From: Oligosphaera ethanolica
GTDB lineage: Bacteria; Verrucomicrobiota; Lentisphaeria; Oligosphaerales; Oligosphaeraceae
Direction: 5' to 3'
Assembly (NCBI RefSeq): GCF_030814695.1
Contig: NZ_JAUSVL010000001.1
Coordinates: forward strand, 5,368,227 to 5,432,226
DNA length: 64,000 nt
The notes below the pieces were generated by a model, which made no database searches, was not told the origin of the DNA, and worked only from the letters and a program-made list of their open reading frames with translations. This document shows positions 35,762 to 45,329 of this stretch, piece after piece. A program made the translations under genes and the position numbers. The stretch's first letter is position 1; each line of letters begins with the position of its first letter.

Positions 35762-35790
35762 GCTTTTTTGTGTTTCGCACACAAAAAAGC
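35762..35790. terminator. Bidirectional terminator-like stem-loop
   Basis: GCTTTTTTGTGT pairs exactly with ACACAAAAAAGC around a 5-base loop. The A/T blocks on both arms could terminate transcripts from either side. Whether it belongs to the IS110 element is unknown. Confidence 0.6.
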
Positions 35791-35844
35791 ACGGCCGTGC
35801 CTGCCTGTGGCCCATGAGTAACTATTCAGTTCCTCAGCCTGAAG

Positions 35845-35978
35845 ATTAGGCGGCACGACCGTTACCGTGCAGTGCAATAATGGCCGTATTCACCATCTTT
35901 GGGGAAACTCCCCGCATAGACAAGGTTGGCCTTGCACGCACACTTCCAACACTATAGCAGCAAGCGGAGAAGTAAGCC
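35845..35978 (+). ncRNA. Candidate IS110 bridge-RNA region in the 5' non-coding leader
   Basis: The 130 bp before the IS110 transposase carry several short stems: GCACG/CGTGC (35852), GGGGA/TCCCC (35902) and AAGG/CCTT (35921). Known IS110 elements encode a guide (bridge) RNA in this position. The assignment rests on position and local structure only, and I did not identify target or donor guide loops. Confidence 0.25.
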
Positions 35979-37115
35979 ATGCTTAGCGAACATATAATCT
36001 GGGTCGGTCTTGATGTCGGCAAAAAAGATACCGTCTGCGCCATAGACTGGCTTGACGATAACCAGGAATTGAACAGGAACAAGGGGTTGACCTCCCTGGC
36101 GGTCAAGCACATCACCAACACGCGTGAAGGCGTGAAAGATTTCTTCACCTGGTTGAAGGCGAATCGAAAGCATATTGAGGAACGGTTGCATCCGCAGCGC
36201 AAGGTTGTGTACCGGCTGGTGATGGAATCGACGGGATGTTATTCATACCGTCTGATCAAACAGTTAAAGGCGGCGAAGCCCGATAGTTATATTGCGCTCA
36301 TCAATCCAGCCAAAGTGCCTGCCTTCAAGAAGTTCAACGATATCGAAAGCAAGACGGACAAGCTGGACGCCCAATGCCTGGCGAGGTTGGGTACCACGCA
36401 AAAGCCGGACGCCATGTATGAAATGCCGGCAGACTACGCGGGGCTCAAGCGTTTAACCAGAATGAATGCCAGTTTGACCAAAATAAGCACGATACTCAAG
36501 AATCAGCTGACGAACCTGGATGATCCGGGCGAACGTCAGATCTTTCAAAATCTTTTGAAGAGCGTGGAAGAACAACTGGACTGTCTCGTGGTGAAAATAA
36601 GGGAATACCTGCGGAGCCACGCCGCCCTGCAGGAACGCGTCACCAAGCTGGATTCGATTCCCGGGATAGGAATGATCATAGCGGCTACTCTCATCGCCGA
36701 ATACGGGCCGGAAGACCGTTTCCAAAACATCCGGCAGGTCGTGAGCTTTGCCGGCATGAACCCGAAGAACAAGTGTTCCGGCACGTCTGTGAAATCCACC
36801 CGCTTGTCCAAGCAAGGAGCGCCGGTCATTAGGCAGATGCTCTACATGGCCACCCTCACCGCCCAGGCGAGAATACCCATCTTGGATGCATTGTCCAAGC
36901 GTTTGACGAATCTTACCCCCATGCAGAAGCGCTGCGCCGTCATGCGCAAGTTGCTGATGATCTGCTGGTCGGTGCTATGCGGCACGGAAAATTACATGGA
37001 GTATCAGCCTTCAAGCAAGAAGTTGGTTCCCTATGAAGCACCGGCAGCAACCAAACGTCGGATTAAGCGGGAAAGAAAAAAAAGGAGTTTTTCACCCGAA
37101 AATGACGCTGATTGA
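35979..37115 (+). CDS. IS110-family DEDD transposase
   Basis: 378 residues. The N-terminal RuvC-like DEDD catalytic site is visible as IWVGLDVGKKDT (Asp), VMESTGCYSYRL (Glu) and ESKTDKLDAQCLAR (two Asp). The C-terminal Tnp_transposase_20 domain has PGIGMIIAATLIAEYG, SFAGMNPKNKCSGTS and RLSKQGAPVIRQMLYMA, with the Ser-rich loop as expected. A GCGGAGAAG lies upstream of the ATG. It looks intact. The element ends are not obvious because IS110 elements usually lack terminal inverted repeats. The 43-bp inverted repeats at 35323 and 37164 lie well outside the gene. Confidence 0.95.
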   Translation: MLSEHIIWVGLDVGKKDTVCAIDWLDDNQELNRNKGLTSLAVKHITNTREGVKDFFTWLKANRKHIEERLHPQRKVVYRLVMESTGCYSYRLIKQLKAAKPDSYIALINPAKVPAFKKFNDIESKTDKLDAQCLARLGTTQKPDAMYEMPADYAGLKRLTRMNASLTKISTILKNQLTNLDDPGERQIFQNLLKSVEEQLDCLVVKIREYLRSHAALQERVTKLDSIPGIGMIIAATLIAEYGPEDRFQNIRQVVSFAGMNPKNKCSGTSVKSTRLSKQGAPVIRQMLYMATLTAQARIPILDALSKRLTNLTPMQKRCAVMRKLLMICWSVLCGTENYMEYQPSSKKLVPYEAPAATKRRIKRERKKRSFSPENDAD

Positions 37116-37163
37116 GTTGACAAAAGCATACCATCTTCAGGGCTCTCTTGGGATGGGGCACCT

Positions 37164-37206
37164 TACCCAGGGCGGCGCGCGCCTTCGGCGCCGCTTGCCC
37201 TGGGCT
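37164..37206. repeat. 43-bp inverted repeat, right copy
   Basis: It starts TACCCAGGGCGGCGCGCGCC and is the exact reverse complement of 35323-35365. It begins 49 bp after the IS110 stop codon. Confidence 0.95.
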
Positions 37207-37311
37207 ATCTTAGGGCGCACCTTCGGTGCTCAAAACCTCGGCGAATGATCTTGTGCATGGTTACCAATCAACTCATGGCCGGCGATTGCCGCATGCTATG
37301 TGAAGAGCATT

Positions 37312-37431
37312 GCTCCTATGAAATCCGCTGCCTGGTTAGCCACCTATGTGTAATGGCTGGGTGGCGGCGGGCCGTGGGTTTCCTGCAAATTGTCCCAGCG
37401 AAGCGCCGGGGTGTACACTGACCGATTACGC
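37312..37431. repeat. Composite repeat, second half only, copy 5
   Basis: It runs from GCTCCTATGAAATCCGCTGC through GGGCCGTGGGTTTCCTGCAA to the AGCGCCGGGG arm and TACACTGACCGATTAC, ending 4 bp before the mutY stop. Confidence 0.9.
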
Positions 37432-37435
37432 GCCG

Positions 37436-38566
37436 TCAGCTTTTCGCCGGCGGCGAGTCCTCCCAGGGCAGCGCCGCAAAAGCCGGCAGGGCAAAGAGTT
37501 TGTGGTTGGCCTTGGGAAACGCATATTCTGCCAGTGCTTCCCGCGTTACCCACACATGCGGACGCTCGCAGCGCAGACGCGACTGCCGCACGCATGCTGA
37601 CTCGCAGACAAAAACGTGCAGGCGTAGGTGAAAATGGCTGTAGTCATGCTTGATCACGCCCAGTGCCTGCCCGGCCTGTACACGCAGCCCCGTCTCCTCC
37701 CGCACTTCCCGCGCCACAGTCTCCTCGGGGGTTTCCCCCGCCTCAATCTTCCCGCCGGGGAACTCCCACAGGCCACCCAGCATCTGTTCCGCCGAACGTT
37801 GCATGATCAGCAATCGCCCACGCTGGAAAATCAGTCCCACGGCCACCTCGACTGTCGGCAAGGCCTGCCGCGCGCGTTTGCGCGGATAGTCCGTCGTCGC
37901 CCCCAAGGCCAGCGCCCGGCACCACTCGCGCAGCGGGCATTCCAAGCAGCGCGGCTGCCGGGGCAGGCAAATCAGCGCGCCCAGTTCCATCTGCGCCTGA
38001 TTGAACGCCGATGGATCAGCCACCCGCCGAATTGTCTCCAGCAGCGACTCGTATAGACGCTTTTTCACCGCCGCGTTGCCAATGTCGTCCGGCAACGCCC
38101 GCAGCCGCGCCTGCACGCGCAGGACATTGCCATCCACCACGGGAAAATGCCGTCCGAAAGCGATGCTGGCTATCGCCGCCGCGGTATAGGCGCCAATGCC
38201 CGGCAGGGCCGCCAGAGCGTCAAAGTCATCAGGCACGCCACCGCCTTGCGCCACGATGATCCGGGCGCATTCCTGCAGACGCCGTGCCCGGGAATAATAG
38301 CCCAGGCCCTCCCACTGCTTCAGTACCGCATCGCTGTCGGCGGCGGCAAGTGATGCCAGGTCGGGAAAGGCGCGCAGAAAACGCTCAAAATAAGGCAGCA
38401 CCGTCGCCACCTGCGTCTGCTGCAGCATGAACTCGCTCACCAGCACCCGGTACGGCGTCGGCGCCGACCGCCACGGCAAGACCCGCTGATGCGACGCATA
38501 CCAACGCAACAACGCCGGTACCCAGGTCGCGATGCCAAACTCATCCGCTATACTACCCTGTTCCAA
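37436..38566 (-). CDS. mutY: A/G-specific adenine glycosylase with intact Nudix box
   Basis: 376 residues from a TTG at 38566, supported by AGGAG 6 bases upstream; no ATG fits. The N-terminal HhH-GPD domain has catalytic Glu45 (SEFMLQQTQ), helix-hairpin-helix LPGIGAYTAAAI (121-132) and Asp145 (VVDGNVLR). The 4Fe-4S ligands follow C200-x6-C207-x2-C210-x5-C216. The enzyme removes A mispaired with 8-oxoG. The C-terminal domain, usually degenerate, here matches the full Nudix signature (G272, E278, R286-E287, E290-E291, G293), so pyrophosphohydrolase activity is possible. The gene is isolated by repeats on both sides. Confidence 0.96.
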   Translation of the reverse strand: MEQGSIADEFGIATWVPALLRWYASHQRVLPWRSAPTPYRVLVSEFMLQQTQVATVLPYFERFLRAFPDLASLAAADSDAVLKQWEGLGYYSRARRLQECARIIVAQGGGVPDDFDALAALPGIGAYTAAAIASIAFGRHFPVVDGNVLRVQARLRALPDDIGNAAVKKRLYESLLETIRRVADPSAFNQAQMELGALICLPRQPRCLECPLREWCRALALGATTDYPRKRARQALPTVEVAVGLIFQRGRLLIMQRSAEQMLGGLWEFPGGKIEAGETPEETVAREVREETGLRVQAGQALGVIKHDYSHFHLRLHVFVCESACVRQSRLRCERPHVWVTREALAEYAFPKANHKLFALPAFAALPWEDSPPAKS

Positions 38567-38595
38567 ATGACTCTCCTGAAAAAGGAAACCAACTT

Positions 38596-38805
38596 TCGAT
38601 CCGACCGATCCGTCCGATCATTCCGCGTAGGGGCGGACCGATGTGTCCGCCCCAGCCCGATCCGTCCGATCCGCCCGATCCGCCCGCGATAAAAGACAGC
38701 CGATCCGTCCGATCCGTCCGATCCGTCCGATCATACCGCGTAGGGGCGGACCGATGTGTCCGCCCCAGCCCGATCCGTCCGATCCGTCCGCGATAAAAGA
38801 CAGCC
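38596..38805. repeat. 9-bp minisatellite (GATCCGTCC/GATCCGCCC) with duplicated tail
   Basis: Three blocks of the 9-mer alternate with GCGATAAAAGACAGCC tails (near 38685 and 38791) and with a 34-bp segment (near 38625 and 38738) holding a hairpin GGGGCGGAC/GTCCGCCCC. The larger period is about 112 bp. It lies between the mutY start and the GH5-like gene. Confidence 0.88.
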
Positions 38806-38836
38806 AGATTCGGCCCGGAGGGCCGCACCATGCATA

Positions 38837-38876
38837 ACCCTGGGTGAGGTGCCCGAAGGGCGCCGCAACCCAGGGT
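38837..38876. repeat. Stem-loop ACCCTGGGT/ACCCAGGGT
   Basis: 9-bp perfect outer stem with an inner GCCC-GAA-GGGC stem. The CCCTGGG arms and the inner GAA loop relate it to the 43-bp repeats at 35323 and 37164. The remaining 270 bp to the next gene hold nothing recognised. Confidence 0.8.
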
Positions 38877-39149
38877 AAAAGGAATAAAAAAGACCTGCGC
38901 CCGGAGGGCGCCACACTCACCAAACGTCCGAGCAACCAACAACGGCCTGCGGTAACTTTGGGCACTAAAAACGCAACCAAACACCGATCAGACCGCTCCG
39001 TCCGCCCAAAATCCGCCGTTTGCGCCATACTATAGCAATAACTGGCCAAGCCGTAGACAATGCCGCGCGTCTAATTATACTAAGCCACTACGGAGCGCCA
39101 CGTCCATTTCCCACTCTACCCCCACTATTTTCACCCGGGAGCCCCTTTT

Positions 39150-42100
39150 ATGAAACACCTTACCCTGTCCCTGTCCTTATTCATTTGCTGTTCTGCCTGC
39201 CTGTGCGCCGCATCGACCATGCGCAGTATGAGCGTCGATCGCCGCGACGGCGTTCTCCGCTGGGACGACGACAAGAGCGAGGTCGCGCTCTTCGGCGTCA
39301 ACTACTACCCGCCCTTCTCAGTGGACTACCGTGCCATCAAGGCACTCGGCCTCAATCACGAAGACATCATCCGCCAAGACGTCGCCCACTTCGCCCGCCT
39401 CGGCCTGGACGCCATCCGCCTCCACTGCTGGGACCGCGAAATCAGCGACCTCGACGGCAATCTCGTCGATAACGAACACCTGCGCCTCCTCGATTTTCTC
39501 ATCGACGAATGCGCCAAACACGGCATCTACACCGTACTCACGCCCATTGCTTGGTGGGGCACCGCGCAGGAGTACAAAGGCTTCGCCACCCAATACCAAA
39601 CCATCCGCGAAATGACCACGCAAAAAGACGCCTGGGAGAAACAGGCGCGCTACCTCGAGCAGTTCGCCAACCACGTGAACCGCTACCGCGGCAAACGCTA
39701 TGCCGACGACGAAGCCGTCGCCGTCTTCGAGCTCATTAACGAACCCCTCTATCCCGACGGCACCAGCGACGACCTGGTCACCGACTACATCAACACCCTC
39801 GCCAACGCCGTCCGCAAAACCGGCACCCGCAAGGGCATCTTCTACAACACCTGGGCAAATCGCATCCAGGCCTGTGCCAATGCCGACATCGACGGCGTCT
39901 CCAATGTCTGGTACCCCACCGGCCTGGTCGCCGGTCGCATGCTCAGTGGCAATCACCTCGCCCGCGTCAATGACTATCCGTCCCTGCGCGACGAACGCCT
40001 CGCCAAAAAAGCCAAAATCATCTACGAATTCGACGCGGCGGACGTCCACACCAGCTACCTGTACCCGGCCATCGCCCGCGAATTCCGCCATTCCGGCGTG
40101 CAGATCGCCACGCAATTCCAGTATGACGCCATGGCCCTCGCCGACAGCAATTGCAACTGGAAAACGCACTACCTCAATCTTGCCTACACCCCCAGCAAAG
40201 CCCTGAGCTTCGCCATCGCCGCCGAGGCTTTCCGCTCTATCCCCTGCGGTCAAGACTACGGCACGCTACCCGAAAACCAGCGCTTCGCCAACGCCCGCCT
40301 TGATCCCGACGCCGACCTCAGCGAATGGCTCAGCGACAACAGCTTCTTGCATTCCAATTCAACCAGCAGCGCCCCGCCGGCACCACACAAACTCACCCGC
40401 GTCTGGGGCGTCGGCTCCTCGCCCGTCGTCCGCTACCAGGGCAACGGCGCCTACTTCCTGGACAAGGTCGCCGACGGCGATTGGCTGCTGGAAGTCTATC
40501 CCGACACCGTCATGCTCCGCGATCCCTACAGCGGCAGCCAAACACATCAAGGCAGCCCCACCGAAAAAGTCCGACTGGTATTTCGCGACAATAGCATGCA
40601 GCTCAGCCTCCCAGACCTCAAAGGCGACTTGATCTTGCAGCAGCTTGCCGGGCCGAAACGCCAGCCCACCGCCATCCCCGGAACATCTCGCGCCATCGCC
40701 GGCGACGCGCCCTTCCCGGTCAGCCCCGGCTGCTACCGGCTCTGCCGCCAAGACCGCAGCACGCAATCGCCCACCATTCCCCCAAGCATCCGCGCCGATT
40801 TCGTGCTGCCCCCGCAGCCGACGACCAAGAACGACGTGGCCCTGCGGATCACCCTGCCAATCCAGACACTCGCCGATGAACGCGCCCTGCCCGTGGTCGC
40901 CGAAGGCGTCCTCGCTCATGACGACGACCGCCTCACCCTCGTGCTCACCCAGGGCCGCAGTGGTAATATTACCCGCATGCCCATGGAGCCCGATCCGAGC
41001 CGCCGCAACCACTGGCTAGCCAGCGTCAATGGCAAGGGCCTCGGCGGCGCCGGCCGCTACCAGGTCCGCATCGAAGTCAGCGGCAAAGACGGCGTCACCA
41101 GCTTCCCGGGCGGCCTGCCCCTGCCCACCGATCCGCGCGCCATGACCGACCCGCTGCCCCTCATCGACCTCACCCAGCCCGTCAAGCTGCCAGAAACCGT
41201 CACTGATGAGCAGGGCCCGCTCTTCCAAAACAGCCAAGATACCCAGGCCGGCGTCCTCCGCATGGACGCCCGGACCTACGCCGCCAAGCCCGATCATTCC
41301 AGTCTCTTCGTTCCCTTCACGCCCGCAGCCATCGCAGCCATGCCCACCGCCGCGGCCAGCGCCAATGCCCTCCGCGTCACCCTGCGTGGCGGCCCCCAAA
41401 GCAACCGCGTGGAGCTGTCGCTCACCCAGGATGACGGCCAGAGTTTCTGCACCATCCTGCCCGTGGGCAGCACCTGGAGCACCCATACCGTGCTCATCGC
41501 CGATCTCCGACCCCATGTCAGCGCCACCGCCAAAGAAATCAGCCTGGATAAGGTGAACCAGCTGCGGCTCATCGCCGGCAAATGGCTCTATAAAGACGCC
41601 GCCGACCAGCCACACAGCATCGAAATCAAGGACTGCTCGCTCATCTACAGCCTGCCCAACCTCAGCATGGTCGTCCTTGACGAGCCCCTGCAGCCAATCA
41701 TCGCCGAGTTCTCTGCCCCGCGCCATCGCGAGGTCCGCGCGGGCCACAGCACGCACATTGTCGGTCGCGACCAGGACAGCTTCGCCACCCTGCTTGGCTC
41801 CCAGGGCTTCAACGCAGCCGGCTCCCATGTATCCATCAATGTGTCCGTGCCCGAATGCGCCCGGGCCATCCTGCAGGACCACCAAGACTTCAACACCCTC
41901 ATTCTTGTCGCCCGCGCTGTCTACCCGTGGTCCAAGCGCCTAGAGCTGGTCATTAATGAGCTGGACGGCACCCCCTGGGGCACTCAAGCCATCACCCTCG
42001 GCACCGACTGGCAGGATATCCACATCCCCATCAAAAGCCTGACTTTCTTCAAACACTGGCAGCCCAGCTGCCCACCCGACCGCGGCGGGGAAAACGATGG

Positions 42101-42230
42101 CCTCCGCGTGCAAAACATCAATCGCGTCAGCTTCTGCTACGGCCAGTGGCTCCTCGGTGACGACGCCGGCAAAATCCAGGGCATCGCCATCCAGGAACTC
42201 CGCCTCGCCAATATCCCCGAACAGCCTTGA
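39150..42230 (+). CDS. Secreted GH5-like (clan GH-A) glycosidase, multidomain
   Basis: 1026 residues with a signal peptide (MKHLTLSLSLFICCSACLCA). Residues 25-370 form a GH-A barrel: FGVNYYPPF, then DAIRLHCWD, acid/base Glu198 in FELINEPLYPDG and nucleophile Glu293 in IIYEFDAADV. The rest (about 400-1026) is beta-sandwich material, with two segments that resemble carbohydrate-binding jelly rolls (LRVTLRGGPQSNRVELSLTQ and FNTLILVARAVYPWSKRLEL). It should act outside the cytoplasm on beta-linked glycans such as mannan or galactan. The exact GH5 or GH2-like subfamily cannot be set. The next gene follows after 29 bp and is likely co-transcribed. Confidence 0.85.
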   Translation: MKHLTLSLSLFICCSACLCAASTMRSMSVDRRDGVLRWDDDKSEVALFGVNYYPPFSVDYRAIKALGLNHEDIIRQDVAHFARLGLDAIRLHCWDREISDLDGNLVDNEHLRLLDFLIDECAKHGIYTVLTPIAWWGTAQEYKGFATQYQTIREMTTQKDAWEKQARYLEQFANHVNRYRGKRYADDEAVAVFELINEPLYPDGTSDDLVTDYINTLANAVRKTGTRKGIFYNTWANRIQACANADIDGVSNVWYPTGLVAGRMLSGNHLARVNDYPSLRDERLAKKAKIIYEFDAADVHTSYLYPAIAREFRHSGVQIATQFQYDAMALADSNCNWKTHYLNLAYTPSKALSFAIAAEAFRSIPCGQDYGTLPENQRFANARLDPDADLSEWLSDNSFLHSNSTSSAPPAPHKLTRVWGVGSSPVVRYQGNGAYFLDKVADGDWLLEVYPDTVMLRDPYSGSQTHQGSPTEKVRLVFRDNSMQLSLPDLKGDLILQQLAGPKRQPTAIPGTSRAIAGDAPFPVSPGCYRLCRQDRSTQSPTIPPSIRADFVLPPQPTTKNDVALRITLPIQTLADERALPVVAEGVLAHDDDRLTLVLTQGRSGNITRMPMEPDPSRRNHWLASVNGKGLGGAGRYQVRIEVSGKDGVTSFPGGLPLPTDPRAMTDPLPLIDLTQPVKLPETVTDEQGPLFQNSQDTQAGVLRMDARTYAAKPDHSSLFVPFTPAAIAAMPTAAASANALRVTLRGGPQSNRVELSLTQDDGQSFCTILPVGSTWSTHTVLIADLRPHVSATAKEISLDKVNQLRLIAGKWLYKDAADQPHSIEIKDCSLIYSLPNLSMVVLDEPLQPIIAEFSAPRHREVRAGHSTHIVGRDQDSFATLLGSQGFNAAGSHVSINVSVPECARAILQDHQDFNTLILVARAVYPWSKRLELVINELDGTPWGTQAITLGTDWQDIHIPIKSLTFFKHWQPSCPPDRGGENDGLRVQNINRVSFCYGQWLLGDDAGKIQGIAIQELRLANIPEQP

Positions 42231-42259
42231 ACAACCCCGCTAACCAAAGGAACCGCGCC

Positions 42260-45200
42260 ATGATCACAGTCACCCGATCGCTCATCGCCGGACTTTGCCT
42301 CGCCGTCGCCACGCCAAGCATGGCCGACATGATTGTCGCGCGTCGCGGCCATCCCGCCGCCTGCAGCATCGTCCACGCAGACGACGCGCCGCCGCCCATC
42401 GTCCTGGCCGCCAAGGAACTACAGGACTTCGCCCGCCAGATGACCGGCGTGGAACTGCCCATCATCAGCGATGCAGTCGAACTCCCCGCACAGGCCATCC
42501 TCGTCGGCACCAGCCGCCACAGCACCGGCGTACCAGGCGCTGCTGGCGCCATGGCCACTCTCGGCGCCGACGGCTTTCTCCTGCGCCGCAGCGGCCCGCA
42601 CCTGCTCATCCTCGGCGACGAACGCGGCACGCTCTACGGCGTGTACGAGCTGCTGGAGCGCGCCGGCTGCCGCTGGTACGCATCCTGGCACAGCCATATC
42701 CCCCACCTCGATCAATGGGCGATCACTGACGACCTGAACGTCACCGAACGGCCGGCCTTCCGCATGCGCGAACCCTTCTGGTTCGATATGTTCAATACCT
42801 TCCAGGCGCTGCGCAACAAGTGCAATGGCAACGCCATGCGCCTCGGCCCCGAGCACGGTGGCCGCGTCCGCTTCGGCGCCGGCATGTTCTGCCATACCTT
42901 CGACCGACTCATGCCACCCGACGAATTCTTCGCCAGCCACCCGGAATACTTCAGCGAAATCGGCGGCAAACGCCTCCGCGATCACAGCCAGCTCTGTCTG
43001 TCCAATCCCGACGTCCTCCGCATTGTCACCGAACGGACTCTCGCGAACATCCGCAAAGATCCCGACGCGTCCATGTTCAGCGTCAGCCAGAACGACTGGC
43101 GCAATCCCTGCGCCTGCGCCAACTGCCTGGCCTTGCGCGAGCAGTACGGCAACGAAGCCGGCGTGCTACTGTGGTTTGTCAACCAAGTCGCCGAAGCAGT
43201 CGAAAATGAATTCCCGAATGTACTCATTGAGACCCTAGCCTACCAATACACCCGCGAGCCGCCCCAAAACATCCGCCCCCGCCACAATGTCATGCATCGG
43301 CTCTGCACCATCGAATGCGATTTTGCCCGACCCATCGACCAGAGCGATGACCCGCAAAACCAGAAATTCGTCACCGACATCAAAGGCTGGAGCGCCATCA
43401 CCGAACAACTCTTCATCTGGGACTACGTCACCAACTTCCGCCACTACCTCGGCCCACACCCCAACTTCAAGGCGCTGCAGGGCAACGTCAAATTTTTCCG
43501 CGACAACCACGTCATCGGCGTCATGGAACAGGGCGCCTACCAGGGCTACCACGCCGAATTCGCCGAGCTGCGCGGCTGGCTCCTCGCCAAGCTGCTATGG
43601 AATCCCGACGCGGACATGGCCGCGCTCCTGGACGACTTCTTCAACGGCTACTACGGCCCCGCCGCCCCCCTCGTCCGCCAGTACTTCGACGCCCTTCAGG
43701 CACTGGTCGATCCACCCGAAAACAAGGTCAAGATATTCCATCCCCTGACCATGCCCTGGTACAGCGACGAATTTTTCCTCTGGGCCACCGACATCTGGCT
43801 GCAGGCCGAAGAAGCCGTCAAAGACCAGCCGGCTTTTCTCGACAATGTCCGCAAAGGCGCCATACCCGTCTATTATGCGCGCGTCGAACGCATGACGGCC
43901 CCGGCTATCTCCTTCCGCTGGCAAGACGAACAGGTTCTGCCCCGGGATGTCCCCGAGGACTACCGCCAGCTGGTCAGCGCCCTCCTGGACCGTATGGACG
44001 GCAAACGCCCTATTCGCGTCTGTGAAAACGCCGATAACCACGCCGCGCTCCTCGCCAAATGGCGCCGCGCCGTCAAAGGCATCGCTGTCAACACCATCAG
44101 CAGCGGCCCTTTCCGCGTCAGCATCGCCCCCGCCATGAACGGCTGCGCCGGCATTTTCAAAGACGGCAACAGCGAGAACTACCTCGACAGCGACTACGGC
44201 ACGTCTTTCTCCCTGAAAGGCATCACGTTGCCATGGCAAGCAGCACCCCAGTTGTTCAGCGTCAAGGACGAACGCCCTGAGCACCTGAATCTATCCTTCA
44301 CCCTGCGCAACCAGTACCGCATCGACCGCGTCTTCACGTTAGACGCCGACGGCCTTAGCGTCCAAAACAGCGTCAGCAATCTCAGCCACGAACGGGCGCT
44401 GCCACTCGAGCCCGTCACGGGTTTCGCCCTGGCCCTCGGCGGCAGCAGCCACCTCTGCTGGCGACTCGACGACGGCCCCTGGCAGAATCTCGTCAGCCCC
44501 GGCGACGCCCGTTTCGCCATGAACGCCATCCGCAGCGACAAGCTCACCACTGCCCGGTCCTTCACCGTTGCTTCACCCCACAGCGGCCGCGGCATGCGCT
44601 TCGCCATGGCCGCAGGACACGACCGCATCGTCATCCAGACCCGCGCCGACCGCGACAGCGCCACCGTCTCCTTCGTGCAGTCAGCACAGGCCCTCGCCGG
44701 CGCCGCCACCCACAGCTGCAGCTACACCCTCCTGCCCATGGCCACCATCACCGGCTTGCCGGCACCCATCGCCGTCACGCTTTTGCCCCCCGAACAGCAA
44801 CGCATTGTCTTGGAGGACTGCTTCCTGCCCATCGGCCACCCCGGCTCCTGGGGCGACCACGGCAGCGATGCCCGCGCCGAAGACGGCGCCGCACTGATCC
44901 TCACCAACACCCACTACGAATGGTGCTCGCAACTCAAACCCGACCTGACCCTCTTTGCCCCCCAACAGCCCTACCGAATCCGCGCTCGCGTCCGCATTGA
45001 AAAAGCCCGCCCCGACGGCCTGGCATTCTGGGCCGGCATCTACGACGCCGGCAAAAAACAGTCCGTCAGTCATCACATTTTCACCAACCTGGCCATTGCC
45101 GACGACAACTACCACTGGTATGACATCGGCCCCGCCAACAACGCCTGGATTCCCGCCAAAGACCAGTACGTCTGGTTCGGCCCCGGCCAATTCGATAAAG

Positions 45201-45268
45201 AGAAAGAAAGCAGCGCCATCAAAGCCGTCTATATCGACAAAATCGAATTCATTCCCGTCATCAACTGA
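42260..45268 (+). CDS. Secreted DUF4838-domain glycoside-hydrolase-like protein
   Basis: 1002 residues from the ATG at 42260 (AAGGAA upstream), with signal peptide MITVTRSLIAGLCLAVATP. An N-terminal alpha-glucuronidase/GH20-like domain (about 40-150, PIVLAAKELQDFARQMTGVE, LILGDERGTLYGVYELLERAG) leads into DUF4838 (about 165-520, FSVSQNDWRNPCACANCLAL, QLFIWDYVTNF, GVMEQGAYQG). The final 400 residues are beta-sandwich. Such proteins are frequent in Bacteroidetes and PVC polysaccharide loci and are suspected glycosidases without a proven substrate. It starts 29 bp after the GH5-like gene, so the two probably work on the same polymer. Confidence 0.85.
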   Translation: MITVTRSLIAGLCLAVATPSMADMIVARRGHPAACSIVHADDAPPPIVLAAKELQDFARQMTGVELPIISDAVELPAQAILVGTSRHSTGVPGAAGAMATLGADGFLLRRSGPHLLILGDERGTLYGVYELLERAGCRWYASWHSHIPHLDQWAITDDLNVTERPAFRMREPFWFDMFNTFQALRNKCNGNAMRLGPEHGGRVRFGAGMFCHTFDRLMPPDEFFASHPEYFSEIGGKRLRDHSQLCLSNPDVLRIVTERTLANIRKDPDASMFSVSQNDWRNPCACANCLALREQYGNEAGVLLWFVNQVAEAVENEFPNVLIETLAYQYTREPPQNIRPRHNVMHRLCTIECDFARPIDQSDDPQNQKFVTDIKGWSAITEQLFIWDYVTNFRHYLGPHPNFKALQGNVKFFRDNHVIGVMEQGAYQGYHAEFAELRGWLLAKLLWNPDADMAALLDDFFNGYYGPAAPLVRQYFDALQALVDPPENKVKIFHPLTMPWYSDEFFLWATDIWLQAEEAVKDQPAFLDNVRKGAIPVYYARVERMTAPAISFRWQDEQVLPRDVPEDYRQLVSALLDRMDGKRPIRVCENADNHAALLAKWRRAVKGIAVNTISSGPFRVSIAPAMNGCAGIFKDGNSENYLDSDYGTSFSLKGITLPWQAAPQLFSVKDERPEHLNLSFTLRNQYRIDRVFTLDADGLSVQNSVSNLSHERALPLEPVTGFALALGGSSHLCWRLDDGPWQNLVSPGDARFAMNAIRSDKLTTARSFTVASPHSGRGMRFAMAAGHDRIVIQTRADRDSATVSFVQSAQALAGAATHSCSYTLLPMATITGLPAPIAVTLLPPEQQRIVLEDCFLPIGHPGSWGDHGSDARAEDGAALILTNTHYEWCSQLKPDLTLFAPQQPYRIRARVRIEKARPDGLAFWAGIYDAGKKQSVSHHIFTNLAIADDNYHWYDIGPANNAWIPAKDQYVWFGPGQFDKEKESSAIKAVYIDKIEFIPVIN

Positions 45269-45329
45269 CACCACACACACGCCGCCAGCAACGGGCGGAC
45301 AAACAAGCCCGCCCCGACAAATTCGCGCC

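Noticed and set aside
35508..35849. 113-residue open frame upstream of the IS110 gene
   Set aside because: It spans a TTCTC microsatellite and a terminator-like stem and has no recognisable domain.
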